64,000 nt of DNA from assembly GCF_021462225.1 (NCBI RefSeq), contig NC_061794.1, positions 21,401,284-21,465,283 of the forward strand, written 5' to 3'. Positions within the stretch are counted from its first letter, which is position 1. Each line of letters begins with the position of its first letter. A program made the translations under genes and the position numbers. Below, piece by piece: positions 34,770 through 46,470 of the stretch. Source of the DNA: Girardinichthys multiradiatus (Eukaryota; Chordata; Actinopteri; Cyprinodontiformes; Goodeidae). The notes under the pieces are model-generated. The model ran no database searches and was not told where the DNA came from. It saw only the letters and a list, made by a program, of their open reading frames with translations.

Positions 34770-37535
34770 AACTGCTGGATAGTTAAAAATGACTTTAATT
34801 AAGATGACAAAAAAAAAAAACAAACACGATCAAATAATTTATTCTTTCCTGTTTTGTTTTCAGCAGGATAAAAATCACCAAACCTTTTGAACTTAAACCT
34901 CAATAATCTTGATATAATTTATTAATCTCGGTAAACCGTTTCAAACAAATAGTCAAAATATAACTCTTTTATTTACAAGCCCAAAGCAAAAGACAAATAT
35001 TTTGGGCTAACTAAGGTATTTTATTGGATGTCACAGATGACTCAATACCACTGGTGGACGTTCACTCAGGGTATTTGTTCAAAATTGCCCAAACTTGTTC
35101 AGATTGTTTTAGGACAGAACTTTATGGATGCAAACAAACCAACTGGCACTGAGAGTGAGCCTGTGCAGTGAGGATTTTCATCGTCTGTTCGGTCAAAGCT
35201 GTTTTTAATGTGCTCTGTTGTCAACAACTTTTGGGATTGTGTTCAAACTGGCCTGGAGGGTATGCCAAATTATTTAGTTTTAACCCTACATTTCAAGGTG
35301 GCCATATGATTTTACATTACCACCTACAACAATATTATCTGCTGCTGGCTGACTGTGTTTTAGTATACAGCTGAATATTTCAGACAAGGAATGCCTGTTA
35401 TTTATTTGTAAAACCATGTAGCAAGAGGTTATCTATTTGTACTTGATAAAGGGTATTTCATTCACCAGATTTCTGTATTCAAGCACGTTTGTATTTACAT
35501 GAATTTTTGTAGCTGTGTATTTTTAAACAGGGAAAGGCTGATATTCTTGTTGTTTCTTATTTATCCATTGGCACAAAGCTTTTTCTGTCGTCTGTATGCA
35601 TACTGTATATGCTGAACTAGTGTCAATCACATACCAATCGCCGCATATGGACCACAAAGAGTGTTTAGTATCTGGCCCAGGGACACTTCATCTCGTAGCA
35701 TGAATCTTTTAACTGCAGCCATTGAAGGTTCCTACATAATTACAGCCCATAAGTAGAAGTAAATAAGACATTATATATGTGTGAATGGGAAAAAAAACTA
35801 GTAATTTACCCACATTTGTACAAATTATCTGTTTGTTTTGTATGTCGGTGTTTTGTATGGAAATACTGGAACACAATATTATTGACACAGCCCAGTCCAA
35901 AGAGACTCTCCTTTTCCAACTGTGCAGGACATAAAATCAAAGCTAAATGGACAATCATACAATTTACAGAGAGAAGGTGTGGGATTATAATGATCCAGTT
36001 ATGTTTAGCCTTTTTAATAATAGTTGCAATGAAAACATATTATTCTGGAGCTATTTGATCAAAGAAAATACAATCCCAATCTATTTATGTAGGTATGCAC
36101 TATGAAATCGGCTGGTGATAAGAAATCTCAGGTAAAGGTGTATATTCTTTAGGAATGCACAGTCAACTCAAAAACTGTTAGTCATGCTAACCTCACTAAT
36201 AATAGAAGATGGTACACTTCGCCTCTGCTTCTCATATTAATACGTAATGACCGGTTACAGCAGAAATAAATATTTTCAAAGCTGTTCTTACATCTTCTTA
36301 TATTAAATATTTTAAAGAGAAATTGAATGAGCTAAAATCAGTACTGTCTGGTTTCGAAATTCGAAAATATTCTGATTGATGCGTCTGTATTTTTTTGTTT
36401 TCAATTCAGTGCTAAACGTTTGTATGCAGGACACCACTTTCAGCTAACTTTACTAAACATTATAATAAAATGATAAAATTGCAAAAGTCTACCCCCACAA
36501 CTAAAAACATTTTCTGAAGCACATAGCTCTGAAGTTGCATTCTCCATCAGACATTTATACAATTATGCACTCACTTATACTAACTTTAATGATAACAAGC
36601 CCTTTTAACAAATATGACAGAAATTGAAGGGTTCATCGATGAAGTCCACCCTTGATCACTACAAGACTAACAGGCTTCCCCACGATTCTTTTGGTTAACA
36701 AATAGAAATACTTTTAATATTAATAACATTGCTCCTAGACACCACTGGATTGTAAACTTAGTGCAGTATATAAATACTCCATTGGATTTCCATTAAAGCA
36801 ACATGGCTGAACAACCACTACAAGTAACTGGCAATTTGTTAAATGACTTAATTGGTCACCAGTTTATTGAATTCATTTAAAGGCTTGCTTCTGGACTACT
36901 CCCAAAAATCACTGAGCCAGACATACACTGCAGTCAACAGTTAGTCTGAGTGTAAATATTTTTATTTAACAGACATATTTTTCAGCTTTTTAGTTCTTCA
37001 CGCGAATTACTACATATTGCGACCAGTCTAATGGCCAAATATTGCTGTTTTTCACTCATATGCAGATCTGTTTGCTCATTAAATGCCAGGTGGCAGAAGC
37101 AGTGAAAAGCTACAAGCTGGGGTAAAGGGCTCCTAACCTTTACACATCGTCTAAACATCCCCACTTTCTCCTTGAAAATCTATCCTTAACAGCGCTCCTG
37201 TCCTGTCCCAAAGTGGCCAGCTGGAAACGGTACTTGCACATTGACGTCCCTACTAACCTTGGCCGGTGTAAAGATTACCATGCATTTAATCTCAACGCTT
37301 CTTCTTTCCTTAAGGCTTATTAAGAATGATAATGAGCTCTGAAAGGGGCAGCTTGTTTCTTTCTTAAGTCCTTAAAAGCTCTTCTTTATTGTTCCTCACT
37401 TGTCTCATTCCTCTGTGTTCCAACTGTCCCTTTCCTCTGTTTGTCTCTTCCTTCATAGTATTGAGGGGACCCAGGACAAATTACCAAAAGGGCCATTTTC
37501 ATCTGTGAACTGCAGGATTTAATCGATACTTATTT
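34770..37535. other. Non-coding stretch, nothing recognised
   Basis: AT-rich DNA with short chance frames only. No RNA gene, repeat or exon could be named. Confidence 0.5.
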
Positions 37536-37539
37536 CATG

Positions 37540-37990
37540 CCTTCAAATGTTGTCTGTGTGATTTGTTTATTTTGCTTTGGAATATTCGTTGAGTCGAAGC
37601 GTGGAGGGGGCGGGGGGACAATGTAAGGGATGCAATTCACCTTGAACCTCCATTATATTGGATTTCTCTACTGGCTGATCAAGCATGCAAAAATGACATT
37701 TCCTCAGCACTAAAATCAAAACAATAATGATGATTAAAAAAACATGTGCCTTATTTGTGCTGGTATAACCGTACGTGTTGAGGGCTGTATATTTTTACTG
37801 GGAAAACACTATGGGTTGAGGCAGTGGAAATTTGTATACAAAATCATTACACTGAGGGCAATTGATAAAGCTTATGTGCTGGGGAAACAAAAATAATGAC
37901 TCCTGAAGCCTGTCAAATGCCGCTGGGGATTACTGATGCTTATTTGACATCAAAGACCGGAGGTCCACAGCCAAGGTCAAACAGAAGAGA
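37540..37990. promoter_or_regulatory. Candidate conserved non-coding regulatory region
   Basis: Non-repetitive, mixed-composition DNA containing GGATGCAATTCACC, AATAATGATGATTAAA, GGGCAATTGATAAAGC and CAAATGCCGCTGGGGATTACTGATGC. It has no coding character. Called from texture only. Confidence 0.28.
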
Positions 37991-40900
37991 AATACACAAG
38001 GGCTTAATTCTACACACCCCCTGACAGATGCAGATGGGTACTTAAGAGACATGAGGCATTTAACTGACTTATAGGGCTCCGAGCAATAGGAATGTTGGAT
38101 CGTACGCCGATTAAACGGCAAGGTCCTAACCCAGTTTAGCTACCACCACAGGCAGCAACAGAAGTCTGTTTAAGAGACAGATGACCTTAAAGTCACAGGA
38201 TTGGATCAGATCTTCTTCCAATAGGTGAATGCATCATACCCAACTGACCGTCGGGTCATGGGAACAACACCATTCTTCAGTATAGGTGCTGCCCTGAAGG
38301 GGGAAGACTCAAGGTTAGCTGTTTTCAGTTTCAGTGAAGTGTTTAAGATGGAAGTCAGACATATATCAGAGATGCAAGAAGCTAAAAAAAAAAGGGAAGC
38401 TGTGTTTTCAATGATATGTGGTTCATTCAGGCTGCTAGAAAGAGCGAAAACACGACTTTCAGCAGATGAGCTCTAACCTCAAACGTGTATTTTTCTAGGT
38501 CACCTGCCCTTTTTTAAGTTGACTCTGATTTAAAGGTGGTCATCACACACTGTTCACTTTTTACTGTATTTAGGGTTTTCCTTTTAGTGATGCTTATCGG
38601 TTAGTGATATTTCTTTTTAGTAAAGAGAAGCAAGCATTATGATTGCATGGTGTTGACCTGTGTTTTTTCTGTGTGTATGACACTAAATTTCCTGTATAGA
38701 TAACAGCAAGGCTGACACCAGAGTTGCTCTGCTTTATCTTTTTAAGCTTTCAACCATGTCGGTTTCAAAACATCTTGGATTTCTAATCAGTGTTTTAGAC
38801 ATCTCAGAGTTAGGTGAAAATATTTTACACATACAGAGACTGATGCTTGACCAATGCTTACACCCCTAACTGTGCTAATTACTTAAAAACAATGTAGAAA
38901 ACGGTTGTTTTTGCTCTCTCATACACAGTGTAATGCTGAATCTGCTCTTAATATAAATAATTACTTACTGCATGGAACAGGAAGCCCTGAAAAAAAGTTG
39001 GGAATGGTGTCGTCATATCTTCCCATTTTATAGTTTTCAAAGAGAAACCAGAATTGGCTAAAATTCAAATTGGCAGGTCAAATTTTTGAAACAGCAGATT
39101 ATTCAAAATAGGCCACAAAATTCTGATCTGTTCATCTCTGGATCAAATTCAGACTTATGAACCCTTAAAGAGTTGATTGTACAGGCTTTGGCTTACTTAC
39201 TTCTTATGAAATATACTCCACTTTACTCTTACATACACTGACAAGGAAACACTGAAAGGAGGAGGCAGAGGGAGAAGTAGGGAATGGAGGGCAGCATGCT
39301 TGACAGATGGATACTGCAGTGTCTCATCAGAGCTGAAGAGAGATGAGAACCTGTACCATCGGGCTGACAGTGAAGGCTGGCTTGTGCCCAGCTAGAAATG
39401 GACCTTTAGACAGCAGACACGTGCCATCACGTTAAGAGTTACACTGAAGAAAAACACTGTGACAAAAAACTGGAAACTCCTCTAAACTTGATCGCTTTAC
39501 AGCTCCATTTGAGCACAGCACATAAAAATACCCCTTCCGATGCATTGAGCAGCACTACTGTCCCCTGTCGGGGTCACCTGCTGTTGAGTACTATATTTTG
39601 GTGACCTCAAAAAATAAAAGACATCACCGGAGCAAACTTACCTTAAGACTTGCTAATGGTTTCTATTCAAAAAACACAGAAAATGCAAGCTGATTTCATG
39701 TCTAAACATGTGTTTTTTTTAAGCGTGCCTTTGTAAGTGCCAAGTGTGTGCTTGCTTTGCATGCATGAATACATCTGCAACAGTTAGGCTGAACAGCTGC
39801 TGCATCGCAAGGATACAATGAAAAAAATACTTCAAAAGCGCACAGTGCCCGCATAAATGCATATTTTTAACATGAGAAAAATATCAGTTTTCCACTGATT
39901 TGTAAGACAAACAAAAATTTATCTCAGCATGAAATGGACATCAGAAGCTGAAAAGCAGCAAAAAAACTTTTCTGTTTACCTTTTGTTGTACTAGCAGTGG
40001 GATTTTTAATATAAAAGATGGCTTTCCATCTTCCTCCCATGATCTGCTTAAACCAAAGACAAGAGGGAAAGCGAAAAGGGGTAATTAATTACTTTTGTGA
40101 GCTATTGCACAGGAGAGACAATAAACCTGCCTGGTCGCCATGGATATGACATATTTGCTCTGAAAACAACACAATAATTAGCAAAGGGGAAAGATCCGGT
40201 GAGAATATGAGAAATTGTGGCTTAAAGTGCCAGTGATCTATTCCTTTCCTCATCCTTATCCCTGAGAATAATAATAATAATAATAAAAACACAAGAGAGC
40301 ATACAGAAGGAATTTATAAATGTACAAGAGAACAAATGTTGACCTCTTTACAGACACATGTTATATTAAATTTCATATCATAAAGGTCTTTGGTAGAGAT
40401 CTGAATTAAGCAAACATGCTCAGTGCTTTTGTAGACTGTTCTTCCTTCAGTAGATGGAAGTCAGAAAAGCTGTCTGTCACTGGGGCTGGAGCTCTACTGG
40501 AAATTGTGTTTAGTGTGAGAAATGAATGAGCAGTTTTATACAACATTTTGGGTAAAACATAAAATTATTGATTGGTTTTGATATATTGTATTTTATTAAA
40601 TGTATCAAACTTAACTGCACACAATGCAGATCAGAAAAACAACACTTTTATCACCCTAACTTCCTCTATTCAGGGTTTGAAAATTGATTACATTTTTAGC
40701 AGTTCCTCTATTTACAATAAATGACACTCTGCTAGTCAATACTACCTGTTTGGAGAAAACCAAAAGAGTTTCGACTAAAACTGTGACTTTCAGCGCACCA
40801 ATAAAAGTCTACTGTTTGTTTCTTTTGTTTCTTATTTTATTAATTTTCCGTTTTTGAGCAGTGTAAGACACAAGCAACAATATGCAGAGTAGCAAATAAG

Positions 40901-41840
40901 ACGCAGCATGTGTGTTTTATTTCTACTTTGTCTTAGATTTAGATTTCAAAGAGGAGGAGCGTAAAAAGTTGGCTGCTTTTGTTTTCAGCTGTAAAACGGG
41001 GAAGTTCTCTAGTTTCCATCTGTTCTCTAAGGGCTCTGATTTTCCTCTTCAGGTCAAATATTAAAGTTTATTCGTGCGGTTGTATTTCCAGCCGTACAAT
41101 AGGTTTACCTAGGCTGGAAGAGTCGCTCCAGCTGGAAGAGGCTGCTGCAGCGGTCGGCGCTGCCGCTCTACCGAGACACTGACCGGGTTTGCCGACTAGT
41201 CCTACAACCCTAAAATGTCACACACTACTTCGTATGTCTTTATGTCCCTGTCACGGCTGGACACAGACACACTTTGATGTCATTTCATGCCGAATATTGT
41301 GTTTGGAAATGAAATGAGCATGGAGACTAGTTGAGAGGAAAAGAGAAACTCTCTTACCTGAGCTACTTCGCTGACTTCCAGTTGAAGAGACGTGTGTGGT
41401 TACGGTGTTCGGTTCTTGGGTGTTCATTAAAAAAAGGAAAAAGTTCCCACATATTTTTCAGTTTTTAAAAGGTTTTTATTGTAGCATTTTCTAATTTCTT
41501 ACGGGGCAAGTCGCCCGGAAGATCTGCCCTGGAGACCGGCTTCAAGTGGGAAGAGGAGTCCTTTAATTGAATTAGTCGGTGTTCTTGGTGTTGCTCGGAA
41601 AACCTGAACTGGAGTATGAAGATGTTCTTCCACTTGGCTTTATAACTCATGAAAGGCATTTTCTTCTAAAAAATTATTTGATTCACTTACTATTAATGTT
41701 TGTTTTTAGATTTTTTTATCACAAAATGCTTGAGAAACAGGCAATAAGTTTAGTTCACTAGAATTATATTTTTCCCTATAATAAAGTTAAAATGTTATCT
41801 TAAACCTAAATCTGCCAGGGGTATGAATAATGTTGGACTA
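37991..41840. other. Non-coding stretch, nothing firmly recognised
   Basis: Contains an AAT microsatellite (about 40267-40286). A GC-richer patch at 41080-41200 (CTGGAAGAGGCTGCTGCAGCGG) and another at 41490-41640 stand out from AT-rich surroundings but match nothing I know. The 83-codon frame at 38225-38476 has no motif. Confidence 0.4.
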
Positions 41841-41844
41841 TATA

Positions 41845-42130
41845 TAAAACTGGGACCAAAATACCAGCAGCAGACTTAGGTTTAAAGTAATATTTCAATT
41901 ATAATTGTCTGACAGAAGGCAATATTATGGTCTAGCAATGGCCTAGCCAAAGTCCAGACTTGTTAGGGTGATGGAAAGGAGACCTTCCAACATCAAAGAC
42001 TTGGAGTGATAATCACCAAAGATAAACTGCCAAAATACCAGTGAAGACATGCAAAGTGCTGGTCAACAAATCTAAAAGGGATTTGATTGTTGTAATACCA
42101 AACTAGATTTTCCTATTAGTTATTGGGAAG
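41845..42130 (+). mobile_element. Tc1 relic, transposase C-terminal part
   Basis: Sequence GCAATGGCCTAGCCAAAGTCCAGACTT corresponds to the WPSQSPDL segment of Tc1 transposases. It is followed by AAAGGAGACCTTCCAACATCAAAGACTTGGAG (KRRPSNIKDLE), CCAGTGAAGACATGCAAAG (PVETCK) and a final TTTTCCTATTAGTTATTGGG end of the coding region. The segment with the third catalytic acid is deleted. This is a different Tc1 family from the relics at 52-61 kb. A Rex1-like LINE piece abuts it on the right. Confidence 0.62.
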
Positions 42131-42905
42131 AGTACAGATTCTAGACAAACAGGTTTCAAATAATAGAGGTGATGAGCTGTTTGCCTCTTTGGTGTTGGCA
42201 TACAATAAGTTGAGCGTTTTATTGTCTCTGGTGCTCAGTAACATGCTAAGTGATGGTGGGGAGAGTAAAAGACACGGAGGCATGATTAAAATCCCCAGAT
42301 ATCAGGAAAAGGGCCTGAGCATGCTGTGTTTGAGATCTCCTTGTAACAGTGAGGATGATGTCACAGGCAGCTTCCACATCAGCAGAGGGGGGGACATACA
42401 ATGTTATTGTGATAACGTGTGAACTCTGGTGGCAGATAACATGGCCTCACGCCAAACGCTAACAGCTCAATGTCCTTACTGCAGAGTGTCTCTTTGATAG
42501 TTAAATGCTCAGAGTTGCACTATCTATCAGTCACTAACACAACCAGTCCCCCTCCTCTCTTTTTACCGCTCTCCTTGGTTCTGTTGGTCCGAAATAAATG
42601 AAAACTGTCCATGTCTACGTGTGTATCCAGAGTAAGCTCAGTTAGCCACACCCCCATCCACTTTGTTCGGAAGGGATCTCACATTTTACATGATGATGGA
42701 CGGGACAATGGGTCTGTACCTTCTCCTCCGTTTCCATTGGTTGTGTCCCGTATCTCTTCCTCCTAGGCTCATGGGCAATAGTGGGTCGTTCAGTGGGACA
42801 GTGTAACTACTGAGAGCTAGCAGCTGATCTCTGGGGTAAACACTGGGAGCATGGTCTCTCACATGGTCTCCGAACACAAATCCCATAAAAAAATAAAATA
42901 AAAAC
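42131..42905 (-). mobile_element. Rex1-like LINE, endonuclease-domain fragment
   Basis: On minus, broken frames give YPRDQLLALSSYTVPLNDPL, RRRRYRPIVPSIIM, NVRSLPNKVDG, SGKKRGGGLVVLV, ETLCSKDIELLAFGVRPCYLP, CPPSADVEAA and LISGDFNHASVSF. This is the order of the N-terminal start and APE endonuclease of the Rex1/Babar-type LINEs of fishes, as I remember them. The GDFNH motif is the catalytic core. An internal deletion removes the ETWL region, several stops are present, and the RT is absent. Confidence 0.7.
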
Positions 42906-42910
42906 AAAGT

Positions 42911-42957
42911 TACACATTATGGCACTGACCACAAAATGGTCAGTGCCATAATATGTA
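42911..42957. repeat. Strong hairpin, 21-bp arms with 5-base loop
   Basis: The left arm 42911-42931 (TACACATTATGGCACTGACC plus A) pairs with 42937-42957 over 20 of 21 positions, around loop CAAAA. It sits just beyond the Rex1-like fragment. It could be a tiny palindromic MITE, a repair-generated foldback or a small-RNA hairpin. The loop is short for a microRNA precursor. Confidence 0.85.
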
Positions 42958-43787
42958 ATATGAACGCAAAAAACTTGTAAAAACAATAGATTTAAAAAAG
43001 AAAAAGTCAGCAAAGAGTGGAACCTGCTGAAACAGGCTGCCTGCTCACGCGATGCAAGAAGTATAAAAGGATACAGAGTGCAATTTGGAAAAAAAGGGCC
43101 CTAATCTAAAAACACAGCTAACGGCTAGTCTGAAAAGAGCCAAGACCAAAGCTGACTTCTGTCATCATTAAAGTGATCAAAACCATAGTAGTATATGCAA
43201 TCTGTTTCATTAATCTTTAACTGCTGTCACATTTGCCTCAGGCAGTCCTTTAAAAATGAAGGGTAAGCAGGTTTTGCACCACAAAACGATTTTCCTATGA
43301 GAAACACGCGCAGTGAATGGAACATGTAAAGCTTTTCCAGTCAGAGTAACTACCCAACAAAAAGGTAAGGCAATATGAAAATCAACAAAATCGCATTTAC
43401 CTGAAGCGCTATAATATGTTAGCTATGTTAGTTATTCTGCAAACACTGGAAAATTTTACATGTTCTATTCTCAGTAAGCGTTTCACCTTGGAAGGTCATT
43501 GGTCGTGCACTGTTACCTACCGTTATTTCCTGTTTAAACCTTTGTGTAAATAACGATGGTTCAAAAGTTATGAGGAATTAAAGGTGTATAAAATAGCATT
43601 TAAAACCTCACTATGACATTTTTGAGATTGGAGTTGTTTAAAATAATCAAAGTTTGCTTAGGTCTTGGTTCCTCTAGGACCAGCCATTAGCTTCAACCTG
43701 CAGAACCAATTGCTGTTGAAATATAGAAATAAGTTCAGTTCTCTGCTGACAGAGTCAACTGATAAAGACTGGTAGGTCATTATAATA

Positions 43788-44003
43788 GGCTACAAAAGCA
43801 CTTAAGAAGCATCCACATCTGTGTTTGAAACCCATGGTAGAAGAAACAATGGCAATGTCAAGCAAGGTACAAACAAATTATAGGTTTTGTGAGAAAACCA
43901 CAACTGGCTTACTTTTAGTCGCTAACAATGCTAAAATTAGCATCTGCTTCAGGGCTTTCTACTGAACTAAACTAATGGCCTATTTCAGTTTTAGTCTGAA
44001 CTG
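43788..44003 (+). repeat. Dispersed repeat family B, copy 2
   Basis: Partner of 31527-31772, in the same orientation, sharing the TACAAAAGCACT(T/A)AAGAAGC, CTAAAATTAGCA and CTATTTCAGTTTT blocks in the same order with similar spacing. Confidence 0.65.
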
Positions 44004-45775
44004 TATTTATTCATGAGTCAAAAATCTACAACACCTACACTGATTTAACCTGTACTTTAAAATTCTATGATGAAGAGAGATTTTTGACATACATTGAAAT
44101 CTATTAAATCTGCATTTGATTTATGAAAACACACAAAAAATAGCAATTTTATTGTATAGTGGGGTCAGCAAGAACATCTTGAAATTAGAGATATAACATA
44201 TAAAACACAATACTAGTCAAACCTTAATATTGTTTTTACCCTGAATAATGCACATTCTTTAAAATGCAATCTGTGATATGTGAACCTTTTACTGTATTTG
44301 GAAAAACGAAAAATTCATATTTTGAGTATATTCTAAAATCTTACTAAAATCCCGTATTGTTCTCATGAACCCAATAGCTCATCTCGGCACTATTGCATGG
44401 GTAATGCTTTATTCGGTCAAGCCAAACTTTGCACACATTTTTACATCACTTGTTTCCAACTGCAAAGTCTAAGGCCTTTTCTAAGTAATACATGTTGGTA
44501 AATGAAAGCAGTGAAGACACCTGTTGTCTTATTGATGCAAACTGTAAGAAGAAAAGATGTCCTACATTTATTTATTGTCTGTACCCGCTGTATCCCAGTT
44601 AGGGTCATGAATGACTAGAGCCTTTCCCAGCTACAGTTGAGTAAGGTCCAAATAGAAGAAGTCAGCAATCCATCACTTTGGTAATGTAGACAAAAAGATA
44701 ACAGTGCATTTTCACATTCACATTTATGGTTATATAACATTATCAATTAAAATAACATACATTTCCCTAAACCATAGCAGAAAACCAAAGTCTCAATGAA
44801 AACATGTTCAGACAGAACGGTACTGGCCTCTATTTTAAGAAAATACTTGTTGCACAATACGTGGCCATTTGATTTCTAATTGACATAGAATAATAAGTAG
44901 GAATTATCTTAAAACAAGAAAAAAAATTAAGTCTTCACATGCTACATTTTAAGTTTAGCTATCTGTTTATATGACACTACTGTCCCCTCCTCTATGTTTC
45001 TTTCCTCCTCCCCTTTTCGGCTACCTTACAAACATCAATAATCTACTGTAAATTATTCTGTGCATGAGACTCCTTGAAGCTTTTGCAGGAGCAAGCCCCA
45101 CAGGAATAGTGGGGCTGTGATAATGTATTTTAAACTTGAACTTTCCTTATCTAAATTCTGCAGTCTCGTGAACTATTGACAAACAGATTATTGCCAATTA
45201 GCAGTTTTGTGATGTGTCCCCTTGTACATAATAAAGAATCAAGAGGATCAATAGCAAAGTCAACTAACGAGGTAGACAGTGCTTTAAGCTCTTCCTCTAA
45301 GGTTTAGGATTCAAGGATAGAGATCCAATGCTGAGTATATCTCCAGTTCATTGGTTATGTTAGGAGACTTTATTTTTTGTTCGTGCATGTCTTGTGAACC
45401 CAAAAACAACTAACTGGCTGAAATTTTAAGCTGAATAATTTTAATTAATAAACATTTTTGAGGGGACTGAAATATTCTGAAAGAATCTGGGCACCTCTCA
45501 CTGAATAGAAAACCTTTAACACCGAGCACGTGAATATTGAAAAACAAATCTGTAAAAAATTGGATTCATAAAGATTCTTCTTTTAGAAATTCATCTCCTT
45601 TCCTGGGCCTCCAAAACACAAATATTGTCAAGAATGTCAAAGATTCCTTATAAGTACACCATATATTTTTATTATTAAACTTCTGCGGCATTTTCTAGTA
45701 AACCCATCATGGTCATTGCAGAGGTCCAAGCATCCCATCCATCAACGAGTTCCTCCTGATGTTGCAATACTGTGA
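44004..45775. other. Non-coding stretch with one weak repeat trace
   Basis: 44570-44690 has GTACCCGCTGTATCCCAGTTAGGGTCATGA and CAGCAATCCATCAC, a weak resemblance to the SINE-type 3' end seen at 33990. Nothing else was recognised. Confidence 0.35.
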
Positions 45776-45975
45776 TACAGAATAATAAAGATGTAAGAAA
45801 GACCAGAAAATCAATAGATTATTCTGCAGATCACTTGATTCAGTAATGACCCGGTCCATTTATTGCCAGCCGTTTATTCATAAGGCGGCCCTCAAGGGTG
45901 TGCTCACCCGACCCTTGGCCTGCTGACTCCTTTGTCATTGGAATGACTAATTATGAAACATTAAAAACTGCTTAC
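45776..45975. promoter_or_regulatory. Candidate conserved non-coding element
   Basis: A compact block in AT-rich surroundings: CAATAGATTATTCTGCAGATCA, CCATTTATTGCCAGCCGTTT, CATAAGGCGGCCCTCAAGGG, CACCCGACCCTTGGCCTGC, CCTTTGTCATTGGAATGACTAATTATG. It combines CTTTGTC/ATTG (SOX-like), TAATTA and GGCGGCC motifs. It is the most enhancer-like or ultraconserved-like block in the window by eye. Conservation itself is not visible here. Confidence 0.4.
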
Positions 45976-46457
45976 ATGACAGTCTATTAGGAAAGACAAA
46001 CATGTTTTAATTCACAAAAGTGATGTATAATGTGCAATTTAAATCAGTTAAATAATTATTGCAATCACCTCTTTGAATGCAGCATAGTTTTAACCTGTGG
46101 TACAGACAGTTTTGAGTTTTTGAAACTTGACACAAACTTCCTTCTTAGGTAGGACTTTGCATACCAGCCATGATTCAATTCATTCCCACCTTCAGCGTGC
46201 TTCATATGTGTTTTGACAGCCAAAAAATTTAAATAACTTCCTATAATCTACATCTAATCTGCTTTGAGTAAATGCTGTCATAAATCTCTTATAAATTGAA
46301 TCTACTAGGAGGATATGACTCACAGTTTTTTGGTTTCATGATCAGTAGGCATGGGTGGGGGTGAGATTTTTGAGTAAAAAAAAAAAGCTTTACAGTCTTA
46401 ACAATAACATTAAAACAAAAATGATTGACAGGGTCTAACTCCCTTTGGGAGGTGTAT

Positions 46458-46470
46458 AGAATGAACAATT
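46458..46470 (+). repeat. Target-site duplication of Rex3 copy C (left)
   Basis: AGAATGAACAATT, identical to 48021-48033 on the other side of the insertion. Confidence 0.93.

Noticed and set aside
42911..42957. Calling the hairpin a microRNA gene
   Set aside because: The loop is only 5 bases and there is no flanking stem extension, so it was kept as an inverted repeat only.
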